From IMG/VR virus record IMGVR_UViG_3300012950_001127, positions 18,822 through 82,821 of that record: a DNA stretch of 64,000 nucleotides. One strand, written 5' to 3'. The position numbers were made by a program, and so were the translations under genes. Source of the stretch: a virus. This document shows positions 17,045 through 25,564 of this stretch, one piece after another (position 1 is the stretch's first letter; each line of letters starts with the position of its first letter). The notes under the pieces were generated by a model that was not told the DNA's origin, did no database searches, and saw only the letters and a list, made by a program, of their open reading frames with translations.

Positions 17045-18371
17045 AAATAGTATGAGGGATGAAATCTTAAAACATATTAAAGATGAGAAGGATGTATCTA
17101 GGTATAAAATATTTGTTTTAAAAAAAAGAGCAAAAAATAAAGCCTACAAGCATAGACTTATTTCTATCGAAAAGGATTTTGTAGAATATCCAATCGAAAA
17201 GATTGAATTTAAAACCCTGGCAGAGGCTCGTGAGGCTATAGCTTTGTTTAAAGTTTCTAGATCAGAGTTTGTTGCCAAATATGGGCAAGGCAGGCCTAAA
17301 GAAAGGGCTAAAATTAATGCCAAAGAGCGCGGGCTTCTTGATGATAAAGTTTCTTTTTATGAAAATAAATATAAAAATCTTTTAGAGGAAGGAATAAAGA
17401 AATTAAATATATTAGAAGATGATTTTTTTGCTTCTCAGGTAAATTCGCTAAATAATTTAGATAAATCTGTTGGTCCAGATACCCTAATGAGGGTCGAGGG
17501 GGCCTCTCTCGGCAAAAAAAGAGCCAGGGCTCAGATTTTGCTGTATTGTTTTTCTAGATTTTTATATTATAAAGTTAAGAGGATAAAGAGATCTATCGAG
17601 AAGGACGAGATAAGCGCTGAAGAGTTTAGAGATTTAAATTTTACATTAGATAATTTTTTAAATAATTATGAATATGGATTGTTTAATTATTATAATGATG
17701 GAATAAAAGAGGTTCCGTTGATTATAAATGGAACTTTGGGACATAATAATTATATTCATGCGCTATATCCCCTTACCAATTTATTCGAGAAGTATGAATA
17801 TGATTTTTGTATCGAAAAAGTATTAGACGAAAATAAAAAAATTTTTAATGAGACAAGCCTTTTGCCATCTAATAAAAAATTTGCAAAAAGAGGATATGCT
17901 GTAATAACTCCTATGCAGCGGGTTGGCAATGAGGCAGTAAAACTTTTATTTTTAGATTTATGGTCTAAAAGCGGGGTGTGTTTGAACGAAATCTTTACTA
18001 AAGATTTTTATAATCAGATCGTTGATGATATATATTATAAGGCGATTTCCACAGTTCCTATTTGGACTACCGGCGAAGAGCTTAATAAAAACAAGTTTCT
18101 TTTTAGAATTATTGCATCATTGCTTGGCCTTGAACATGTGCCGATGATAGATGAAATTAACTTCAAAGATGCTTCTATAATAACTAGGATAAATAATTAT
18201 TACGATGGCAATATAGAAATATGCTCAAAGTCTAGTAAAATTTTAGTTCCAACTACGCGTTCTGAAGCAGATCATATAAAAACTTCTTTGGCACGGTTTG
18301 ACTTACTAATAAAAGAAATAAGAGAAGAGTATATTTCTTTGTTTTTAAAAGATAATCAATATGTCGTATAA
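17037..18371 (+). CDS. Unknown 444-residue protein downstream of the sigma factor
   Basis: No family recognised. The N-terminus is very basic (KIFVLKKRAKNKAYKHRL), residues about 60-110 contain an RPKERAKINAKERG stretch, and the rest is helical with many Asn/Tyr/Phe residues. It overlaps the sigma gene by 8 nt (TTG start at 17037; an ATG at 17052 is the alternative), so the two are probably made together. A DNA- or polymerase-associated role is only inferred from the basic N-terminus and context. Confidence 0.6.
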   Translation: MIKNSMRDEILKHIKDEKDVSRYKIFVLKKRAKNKAYKHRLISIEKDFVEYPIEKIEFKTLAEAREAIALFKVSRSEFVAKYGQGRPKERAKINAKERGLLDDKVSFYENKYKNLLEEGIKKLNILEDDFFASQVNSLNNLDKSVGPDTLMRVEGASLGKKRARAQILLYCFSRFLYYKVKRIKRSIEKDEISAEEFRDLNFTLDNFLNNYEYGLFNYYNDGIKEVPLIINGTLGHNNYIHALYPLTNLFEKYEYDFCIEKVLDENKKIFNETSLLPSNKKFAKRGYAVITPMQRVGNEAVKLLFLDLWSKSGVCLNEIFTKDFYNQIVDDIYYKAISTVPIWTTGEELNKNKFLFRIIASLLGLEHVPMIDEINFKDASIITRINNYYDGNIEICSKSSKILVPTTRSEADHIKTSLARFDLLIKEIREEYISLFLKDNQYVV

Positions 18372-18395
18372 CGTTAGTTAAAATTGGAAAGTTTA

Positions 18396-21300
18396 ATGGA
18401 TTTTGTCAAATTAAAGCAAGTTCTTGCAGATGTATCTGCCGATTCTTTCGGTGATTTTGTAACAATATTAAGTGAATTCCACACGAAGATACAAAACATA
18501 ATAGATATTCATGAGGCATTGGCCGATGATAATCCGCAGGCACGCGACGAGTTTTTGCCAAGACTTATAGGCGCATTTGAGGAAGGTGGGCTTATAGAAC
18601 TTTTGGGTGTTTTAGCCCAAGCCTATGAGGGCGCGGACATTACTTTAGACAATTTAAGCCCATTTGCTAATAAAGCGGAAGAGTTTGTAGAGGCATATGG
18701 CATTGGTGAATTTTTGGCGCAAGATTTTGCCAATATAATTGACAATGTAAACTCCCTGGAGGAAGCGGGGCAAGACGAGGTTCGGGTCGATGAGCCTCTC
18801 GATCCCGAGCCTCTCGATCCTGAGCCTCCCGGTCCCGAGCCTACAATAACCGTAGATGATTTGCTTTCTGGGCAAGTCAGGAAGAGTCGGGGTGGTGAAG
18901 CTCAGCCGAGCGAAGAAGAGGGAGACCCCGAAGAAGAAGAGCCAATTTCTCAAAAGAAAGTAAAAATTTTAGAAAGGCTAACTGTTGAAGAAAATGTAAT
19001 TTTAAATTTAGATGTCTCTGGAACTTTCTTTTCAAAAAGAATAAATAAGGAAGATTACAGATTGTCCTTGGCGGCGGCCCGCCAATCTTCGCAAGATTTG
19101 GATGAACTAAATTTTCACGATGCGTTTTCTGGGCTCCCTGCGCTATATGCGATAGATGATGAGCAGCACAAGGTTATATTTGATCTTAATGCTGCAAATC
19201 TTACAGAAAAAGCAGCAATTGATTTTATTGCGCTTTTAAATCGCGAATATTCCAGATTATCTGGAGAGAATATTAGTTATTCTAAAATTCATATACTTCA
19301 AGTAAAAAGAAAGAAGTTGGCAGAAAAGTTAGATGATTTTGTTGCCGCAATAAAGATTAGAGATTTGAAGATTAAAGATCTTCTGTCTAAATTCCATCAC
19401 ATGGGGTATGCGATGGAAGGTTATAACGAAATTAAATTTAGTTTAACTAAACTTATAAAAGATCCGAATACCGCGCTTAGTAAAGAATTAAATAATTTAA
19501 TTATGAATGTGGTGTTTATTGATATACGAAGCGAGATTGTTAAGTACAAATTCTCTAGAGCAGCTAAAGCAAATAAGGCCCTTTTAGAAGAGGTCATGCA
19601 AGCTTTTACTCCTATATTTGAAGAGCGACTATTGCAAGCAATTGTATCGTTCTTTTCTCCAAGTATTGCGCTTAATAGTGAAGTTATTTTTGATCAAGAG
19701 CAATTTTCTCAAGTATCAAGGACTAATGAGTTTTCTATAGCAGCATTTTTATCTTCACATGGAAGCTTGGGTCGGCAGCTTGTTCAGCAATTTGCATACG
19801 AACAAACTGTTATGAGCAAAAAAAGAGGGTGGAGTTACATGTCTTGCCCGACTTGTAATAAAGAAATATATACAGCTCCTTTTACAGGCTCTTACAAAGG
19901 CTCGGGCAGAGGGGCAGAGATTCATCCGAGAGAGCATTCTGATTACGAAGAAGAAAGATATAGCCTGCTTAGAAAAGATGGAACAATAATTACTCTTGAT
20001 CAATTAAATCAACATGGAGAGTTTCCTCCTCCAGAGGGTTATTTAGAGGGAGCTACATGGTTAGAGATAGAGTCTATGGTGGCCTCTCCACGCAGATCAA
20101 AGCATATAGAGGGAGTGGCGCGGCGCTCTCTAGCATTAAGCGCCATGGGCGGAATCCCTGTGCATAGCAGCAAGCAGGGTGGTTATATTGCAAATTATAA
20201 GTACCTTTGTCCTTATGGAGACACTTCTGCGCCAAGAGCCGGCTTAGAAACAATGCAAGCAGGAAAGCCGGCAAGATTTCAGTGCGGTCTTTCTTTGGAC
20301 CCAACCCCCCTGTTGAGCGGTGATCAAAATATTAGACCAGAACACTTGCAGGCCACAGGGGCATCTTTGGGATATTCTATTGAGCAATATTCTGCCACTT
20401 TAGACGAGGTGGCGCAAAGTGGCACAATAAGTGAGGAACAAAAGCAAGATTTTCTTGATGAGTTAAATCGACGGCGAGGTGGTGGGTGGAAATTTTCTAA
20501 CACTTACTTTAGATGCCCTTGCAAAGTTGATATACCAGAAGAGCATTATGGAAAAGAAAATTTTGATATTTCTGATTATGAACGCTATTCGTATATAGCC
20601 TCTCCAATTTCCGGCCCCATAACAGAGGCGGCCGTAGCAAGTAATGATGTTTATCTGCCAAGAAGCGCAGACGGATCAATTGCCCCTATTCAAGAAGGCT
20701 CTATGAGCTATTTGATCTGCGGAGCTTTAACTTCATTATCTGCTTTTATAAGAAGTCCGAGTGATCTTAATTCTCTTTCGGCTATATTAACAGAGCTAAT
20801 AAGCAAGGCTTCTGCTGAGCCAGATGGTTTGGCAGCGAATAAAGTTTTGGCAGACTTTATAAATACTTTAATTTATTTAGGAGTTGATGTTTCAGATATT
20901 CTTCCGCTAATGTCTAGAAACGTTAGAGTTGCAGCGGATATGTTTGAAGCAGAAAGATTTAAAAAAATAGCCCATTTGTTTGCAGTGGCTATGGCCTCTC
21001 CCCAGAATTTGTCTGGGTTGTCTAAAATAACTGAATCTTCTACAATAGATATTATTAAAAACATTGGCCTTCGATGCAAATACGGTCATAACTTTACAGT
21101 TGGGGACTCTGTATTTTTCGGAAGAACACATACTGGCATAAATATGCAAAATGTAAAGAAGAATGTTTACTCTTGGAGAGACGTAATAGATTCCGGGATA
21201 TTGTTTTCTGAAGGATTAGAGAATTTTAAAAATACATTGAAGTTGCGCACAGCAGGCAAGGGTCAGGGTAATCCGTATATTTTACAGGGTAATCGAAGCG

Positions 21301-24300
21301 GTTCTTCTCCTACAGATTATGAAGGCTGGGGCGGCAGAAGTATATATGACATTTATTTCTTACACCCAGAGACAGGGGCCGAATTAGCATTTCATCATCC
21401 TTCAAGAACTTATATATGGGGATCTGAGGGCGGAAAGCCATATACATCTGCACGAGTTAGAGAAACAAGAGATAGAGACTCAGTAATAGAGACCCACTTA
21501 AATTCTCGAAAAGATATTGAGGGCGGAAGGGAAGACGGAGCGCAGGCAGGAGCGGATAAGATGGGCAGAGCGGCTGCTCAAGCAGGAGCGGCAGATAGCA
21601 CTGTTTCTAGTATTATGGAAATGGCAAAAGACAGTCTTGGAAAGCTGTCAACACCAGCGTCCCCAAATAAGGGAGTTAATCAACTAACGGTCCCCTTAGG
21701 AAGCATGTTAAAGTCTTATTTGACATGCGTACATGACTGGCTAGACCTCGCTACCTCTTTGGACGCCGAGGGCGTTATAGCCGGGAAGTCAGAGGTTTTG
21801 GGTACAGATGAAGAAAAGATGGCGAAACTTTTAGATGAGTCAAGAAATGTAATGTTATCTGTAATTGAATATGCTGAGGGGGAGATTACTCCTTTTGCCA
21901 ACACTGTTATAGATATGTCTTTACAAAGATTTAAAGAAAGCTATTTAAATAGAGTATTTAAATTAGACTTAAGATTTTTAAATCAATTTGGTCTAATAAA
22001 TACTGAAAATATAATACATAATATTATTTATTCTATGTTAAATACTTTATATGATGCTAGAAAAAATGAAAACTTGGGAGCGGATGAGAAGTCTGGAGCA
22101 AAAGAGTGGTACGCTAATTATAGAGGAGACCTACTGTTAAGCAATATGCAGATAAACTTTAATACTTTAGTTGACGCTGGAGTTGATCTCAATTCTTTAA
22201 CAGATAATTTTAGAGAAATTCTCGCCCCCACTGCTTTGACGGCAAGAGAGATAGAGGGTATATATTCTCCTATTTCTGAAGAAGGGTATAGTTTAAAAGT
22301 CACAAAGATGAAAGGGAAAGAGTTCATGGGCATGATTATGCTGGCATCCTCTGCTCTTTATATTGCTGATTCTATTTCAAGGATTTATAATTTGTATATG
22401 AAGTATCCCAACACAAGTAACTACATAGGGTATGATATCGGATTAGATTTATCTTCTATAGATAAAGTTCTAGCCTTAGACAAAGAAAGTGTTGAGAGAA
22501 TAAATATAGGATTTGATAATTTAGAATTAGAGGGAAGCCCGCATTATAATCCCATAGAATTTATAGAAGATTATTTTGATAATATACTTAATTGTATAAA
22601 AGCTTTAGAAGGCGACTTAGTTAGAGTAAAGGCCGCATGTGTATCTTACAAGTATATACAGCGTGCTTCTGATATTATAAGAGAACGATTAAATAATATA
22701 ATTGTTTCTGAGCCAGAATCAGAAGAGTCTATTAAGGCGAGTCGCATAATAAACAGTGTCATGGTAAACTTGCCAGTTACAACTATTGACTTGAATAGTG
22801 GAGGAAAATACGCCAATTATTATTCAAGCTCTGCAGAGGCAGGGGGAGTTCCGCATGGATTAATTCCATTGTTTGGAGCAATGCTGGTGACGCATAAAGA
22901 TAAGCAGTTGGCCAATGTATATTATCCCGTGTATATATTAACAACAGTCAAGGGTGTACATCATAATTTTAATATAGACATCCCTTTGCCTGCGTCTAAA
23001 AAGTATATGTATGTTTTAAGCAGCAAGGCTCTTCCCGGCTCTAATGAGCTCGCAGATATTTCAAACACTCTGCCAGAAGTTTATAAGGATAATGGATGGG
23101 CGGCTTATGAGGTTTTGGCGTCAGAATGGAATTTTAAAGATTCGAGGTCAAATGCTGGACTCTCTGAAGGGGTTAGCTACATATACCATCCTGGCACAAT
23201 TCAGAATTTTGATGAAAATAATAATGTCTCTTCTTATTCTAATATAGAGTCCGGGTTAGATACGAGTCTCGGGATGTTCTTGGGATCGTTATGTCCCAAG
23301 GAGGGTCGCGGCCTTTGCTTTCCTCCCGTTCCTTTGATGCCTAATAACATTGGCGTGCCAATTCCATTTGGCTATGTTGACAGAATGAAAGAGCCTGCAA
23401 CGAGAAAGGCCGCCTTCCCTATTTTAGACGTAAGAATTCCAGTTCCAATTAAGATAGGAGATTATATAGAGAATATTGACGTATCTGACTTTTTGTTAAG
23501 AGAGCCCCATGAGGTTGCGCTATCTTTGATAAAAGAAATTATGAAAAATTACAAGTTATATCAAAAAGATCTAAGCTCAATTAACATTAGAACTCCAGAG
23601 GGACGAAAGCAGAAAGAGAGAGTAAAGGCGCAATATAAAGAAATTATTTCAAAATTAAATTATATGTATAGATCTTTGCCGTTTGCTACAGAAAATAAGC
23701 GAAGCGCTACGGCGAGAGCAAGGCAGAATATAGTTCAGTTTGAAGAAGGAACACAACACTCAGAGCGCTTTGGAGCAAGAGCTTCTGTATATATGCCTAT
23801 GATTGATTGGGTTATTATGCACAAGATGATAACCTCTCCTGCATTTGGCCCAGAATTCGGAGGGCATAATCTTTGGAGTGTTAGCGAAGGAAGCGCAGAG
23901 GGAGACACAGAGGTTGCGATAAGAGCTGTTAAAAGCGGATTAGAAAGATTTTTAATTGAATTAAATGGATTAGAGCGGTTAGCAGAATTATTAAGTGCAA
24001 GGCTTAATACAGATATAAGTCCAGAGGATTTGCTAGATCCGCAGAAAAGACTATTTAACTCAGGAAAGATAACGAAAAAACAATGTAAAGAATTATTTGG
24101 ATATGATTTCAGTTATACTGATACTTCTGTAGAATCTAGTGTTATGATGGGGGCCCATGAAGATGAATTTGGATCAGAGTTGTTTTGGATTAGAAGCAAT
24201 ACGGGAGAGGCTTTAGAGGAAGTTCAGGTGGTTTCTGATTCTGAAATCTCTAAGGCTGGTACTACTAATATATTTAGAAATTTTCGCTCTTGGGCAATGT

Positions 24301-24761
24301 CCCCAGGAAGGTACTACCCTATAGGCGTTGAGCGGAATGTAAGCTCTAGAACTGGAGACCCCGCTGCTAGAATAAAGATATTAAATACTATATTTCCAAG
24401 TCAAGATTATGCATCTAGATTGGCAGACGTGCAAGATTTAAGCTCTGAAGCTCTATTGGATATAGAGCAATTATATGCGTATGAGGTGTTACTTGGAAAT
24501 CCTAGAAAGCAAACATTTTATCCGCCACCAGCTACGGACAGGGTATCGCATATATCTATTGTAAGACAGGCGGAGGCAATTAGTGATTATTTGAGAGAGT
24601 ATCATCAAGCGGAGATGACTAGATCTTGGGATATAAAAAAGTTAAGTTTTTATAAAAATAATCTTATAAAAAAATCTAAAATTGACAAGATGGCTTTTGA
24701 TGTTAATGGTATAATGATAGGTACAAGGCTTATGGCCCTGTGGAATTATTTAACACGTTAA
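18396..24761 (+). CDS. Giant unknown protein with several cysteine (zinc-ribbon-like) clusters
   Basis: About 2121 residues, the largest protein in the window, with no recognised catalytic domain. After a helical N-terminus there is an acidic Pro-rich linker (DPEP repeats, about 132-150), then a helical region. Cysteine pairs appear at SCPTCNKEIY (near 19845), LCPYGD...FQCGLS (near 20205-20290), FRCPCKVDIP (near 20510) and RCKYGHNF (near 21075), spread over some 400 residues, suggesting zinc ribbons. A segment near 21540-21600 is Gly/Ala-rich. I prefer ATG 18396 over TTG 18384 because TTGGAAAG is then a ribosome site. It could be a large virion or transcription-associated protein; no RNA-polymerase beta' DFDGD motif is seen. 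Confidence 0.75.
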   Translation: MDFVKLKQVLADVSADSFGDFVTILSEFHTKIQNIIDIHEALADDNPQARDEFLPRLIGAFEEGGLIELLGVLAQAYEGADITLDNLSPFANKAEEFVEAYGIGEFLAQDFANIIDNVNSLEEAGQDEVRVDEPLDPEPLDPEPPGPEPTITVDDLLSGQVRKSRGGEAQPSEEEGDPEEEEPISQKKVKILERLTVEENVILNLDVSGTFFSKRINKEDYRLSLAAARQSSQDLDELNFHDAFSGLPALYAIDDEQHKVIFDLNAANLTEKAAIDFIALLNREYSRLSGENISYSKIHILQVKRKKLAEKLDDFVAAIKIRDLKIKDLLSKFHHMGYAMEGYNEIKFSLTKLIKDPNTALSKELNNLIMNVVFIDIRSEIVKYKFSRAAKANKALLEEVMQAFTPIFEERLLQAIVSFFSPSIALNSEVIFDQEQFSQVSRTNEFSIAAFLSSHGSLGRQLVQQFAYEQTVMSKKRGWSYMSCPTCNKEIYTAPFTGSYKGSGRGAEIHPREHSDYEEERYSLLRKDGTIITLDQLNQHGEFPPPEGYLEGATWLEIESMVASPRRSKHIEGVARRSLALSAMGGIPVHSSKQGGYIANYKYLCPYGDTSAPRAGLETMQAGKPARFQCGLSLDPTPLLSGDQNIRPEHLQATGASLGYSIEQYSATLDEVAQSGTISEEQKQDFLDELNRRRGGGWKFSNTYFRCPCKVDIPEEHYGKENFDISDYERYSYIASPISGPITEAAVASNDVYLPRSADGSIAPIQEGSMSYLICGALTSLSAFIRSPSDLNSLSAILTELISKASAEPDGLAANKVLADFINTLIYLGVDVSDILPLMSRNVRVAADMFEAERFKKIAHLFAVAMASPQNLSGLSKITESSTIDIIKNIGLRCKYGHNFTVGDSVFFGRTHTGINMQNVKKNVYSWRDVIDSGILFSEGLENFKNTLKLRTAGKGQGNPYILQGNRSGSSPTDYEGWGGRSIYDIYFLHPETGAELAFHHPSRTYIWGSEGGKPYTSARVRETRDRDSVIETHLNSRKDIEGGREDGAQAGADKMGRAAAQAGAADSTVSSIMEMAKDSLGKLSTPASPNKGVNQLTVPLGSMLKSYLTCVHDWLDLATSLDAEGVIAGKSEVLGTDEEKMAKLLDESRNVMLSVIEYAEGEITPFANTVIDMSLQRFKESYLNRVFKLDLRFLNQFGLINTENIIHNIIYSMLNTLYDARKNENLGADEKSGAKEWYANYRGDLLLSNMQINFNTLVDAGVDLNSLTDNFREILAPTALTAREIEGIYSPISEEGYSLKVTKMKGKEFMGMIMLASSALYIADSISRIYNLYMKYPNTSNYIGYDIGLDLSSIDKVLALDKESVERINIGFDNLELEGSPHYNPIEFIEDYFDNILNCIKALEGDLVRVKAACVSYKYIQRASDIIRERLNNIIVSEPESEESIKASRIINSVMVNLPVTTIDLNSGGKYANYYSSSAEAGGVPHGLIPLFGAMLVTHKDKQLANVYYPVYILTTVKGVHHNFNIDIPLPASKKYMYVLSSKALPGSNELADISNTLPEVYKDNGWAAYEVLASEWNFKDSRSNAGLSEGVSYIYHPGTIQNFDENNNVSSYSNIESGLDTSLGMFLGSLCPKEGRGLCFPPVPLMPNNIGVPIPFGYVDRMKEPATRKAAFPILDVRIPVPIKIGDYIENIDVSDFLLREPHEVALSLIKEIMKNYKLYQKDLSSINIRTPEGRKQKERVKAQYKEIISKLNYMYRSLPFATENKRSATARARQNIVQFEEGTQHSERFGARASVYMPMIDWVIMHKMITSPAFGPEFGGHNLWSVSEGSAEGDTEVAIRAVKSGLERFLIELNGLERLAELLSARLNTDISPEDLLDPQKRLFNSGKITKKQCKELFGYDFSYTDTSVESSVMMGAHEDEFGSELFWIRSNTGEALEEVQVVSDSEISKAGTTNIFRNFRSWAMSPGRYYPIGVERNVSSRTGDPAARIKILNTIFPSQDYASRLADVQDLSSEALLDIEQLYAYEVLLGNPRKQTFYPPPATDRVSHISIVRQAEAISDYLREYHQAEMTRSWDIKKLSFYKNNLIKKSKIDKMAFDVNGIMIGTRLMALWNYLTR
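18792..18842 (+). repeat. In-frame 15-bp tandem repeat
   Basis: About 3.4 copies of a 15-bp unit (GAGCCTCTCGATCCC and close variants) encode the acidic Pro linker EPLDPEPLDPEPPGPEP in the giant unknown protein. Confidence 0.9.
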
Positions 24762-24785
24762 TTTGAACAATAAGTTGGAGGCAGC

Positions 24786-25061
24786 ATGAGTGTGGTTAAG
24801 ATTTTTAATGAAGATAATGGTCAGTCTGAAAATACTACGTGGAATATTGATGACGTAAAAGAATATGTTAAACAATATCTTGTATATGAATTGCAGATAA
24901 AAGATCTGCAAGAGTCTAGAAGAGAATGGTCTAATGATTTTTTAAAAGCGAAGAGTCTTCCAAAGAAAGAGCTTACGCAGGCCTTGGGGTCAGCAAAGAA
25001 AGACATTGATATGGAAGTGGTAAATGAGATATATGATAACATAATAGGAATGTTTGAATGA
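24786..25061 (+). CDS. Small acidic hypothetical protein
   Basis: A 91-residue charged, helical protein. It has WNIDDVKEYVKQYLVYELQIKDLQESRREWSNDFLKAK followed by a Lys-rich linker and a C-terminal helix. The W-x-x-DF-x-KAK pattern with an amphipathic helix resembles small phage replication accessory proteins, but I cannot name it. TTGGAGG lies 7 nt before the ATG. Its end overlaps the hydroxylase-like gene by 4 nt (ATGA). Confidence 0.6.
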   Translation: MSVVKIFNEDNGQSENTTWNIDDVKEYVKQYLVYELQIKDLQESRREWSNDFLKAKSLPKKELTQALGSAKKDIDMEVVNEIYDNIIGMFE

Positions 25062-25543
25062 TGATATTTGCCCTGCATTTTTTGCTTGGCTATACATACG
25101 GTCTTTTCGCAGAGTGGTTTATTCATAAAGAAATTTTACACAGATACGGCAAAGGAAAAAATGCTATTTTTAAATTTCATTGGAGTTCACATCACAGTGA
25201 TGCCAGAAGATTTGAGTTTATAGATCCTTCCTATAATGAGAGTTTGCTTGCATGGAACGCAGCAACGAAAGAGTTGCTCTCTTTATTATTTTTAGTTGCA
25301 ATCCATACTCCTGTTTTATTTTTCGCCCCAGGAGCCTATGCTGCTCTTATTTTTTCAGTAATTGAATATTACTTTAAACACAGAAAGGCGCATAAAAATC
25401 CAGAGTGGGCAAAAGAAAAATTAGTGTGGCATTTTGACCATCACATGGGTAAAATACAGGATATGAACTGGGGTGTTCGCAGGGATATTGTCGATAGGCT
25501 TTTGGGAACAAGAGTAAAATACACGACAAAAAATAATTATTAA
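25058..25543 (+). CDS. Membrane di-iron hydroxylase, fatty acid hydroxylase/sterol desaturase family
   Basis: A 161-residue membrane protein carrying the histidine boxes of the superfamily: H23 and H28 (IHKEILHR), H41/H45/H46 (HWSSHH), H108/H112 (HRKAH) and H125/H128/H129 (HFDHHMG). These ten histidines would bind two irons for O2-dependent hydroxylation or desaturation of a lipid. Hydrophobic segments lie at 3-20 and about 73-103, fitting a short two-hairpin topology. Family members are usually over 200 residues, so this is a compact version. It sits between a small unknown gene and the DNA polymerase, overlapping upstream by 4 nt. Substrate is unknown; it is a good auxiliary-metabolism candidate. 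Confidence 0.75.
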   Translation: MMIFALHFLLGYTYGLFAEWFIHKEILHRYGKGKNAIFKFHWSSHHSDARRFEFIDPSYNESLLAWNAATKELLSLLFLVAIHTPVLFFAPGAYAALIFSVIEYYFKHRKAHKNPEWAKEKLVWHFDHHMGKIQDMNWGVRRDIVDRLLGTRVKYTTKNNY

Positions 25544-25564
25544 TATTTAAAATTGGAGCTTTAC

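Noticed and set aside
18396-24761. Multi-subunit RNA polymerase subunit in the giant protein
   Set aside because: No NADFDGD-type catalytic loop or beta-subunit motif is seen; zinc-like cysteines alone are not enough.
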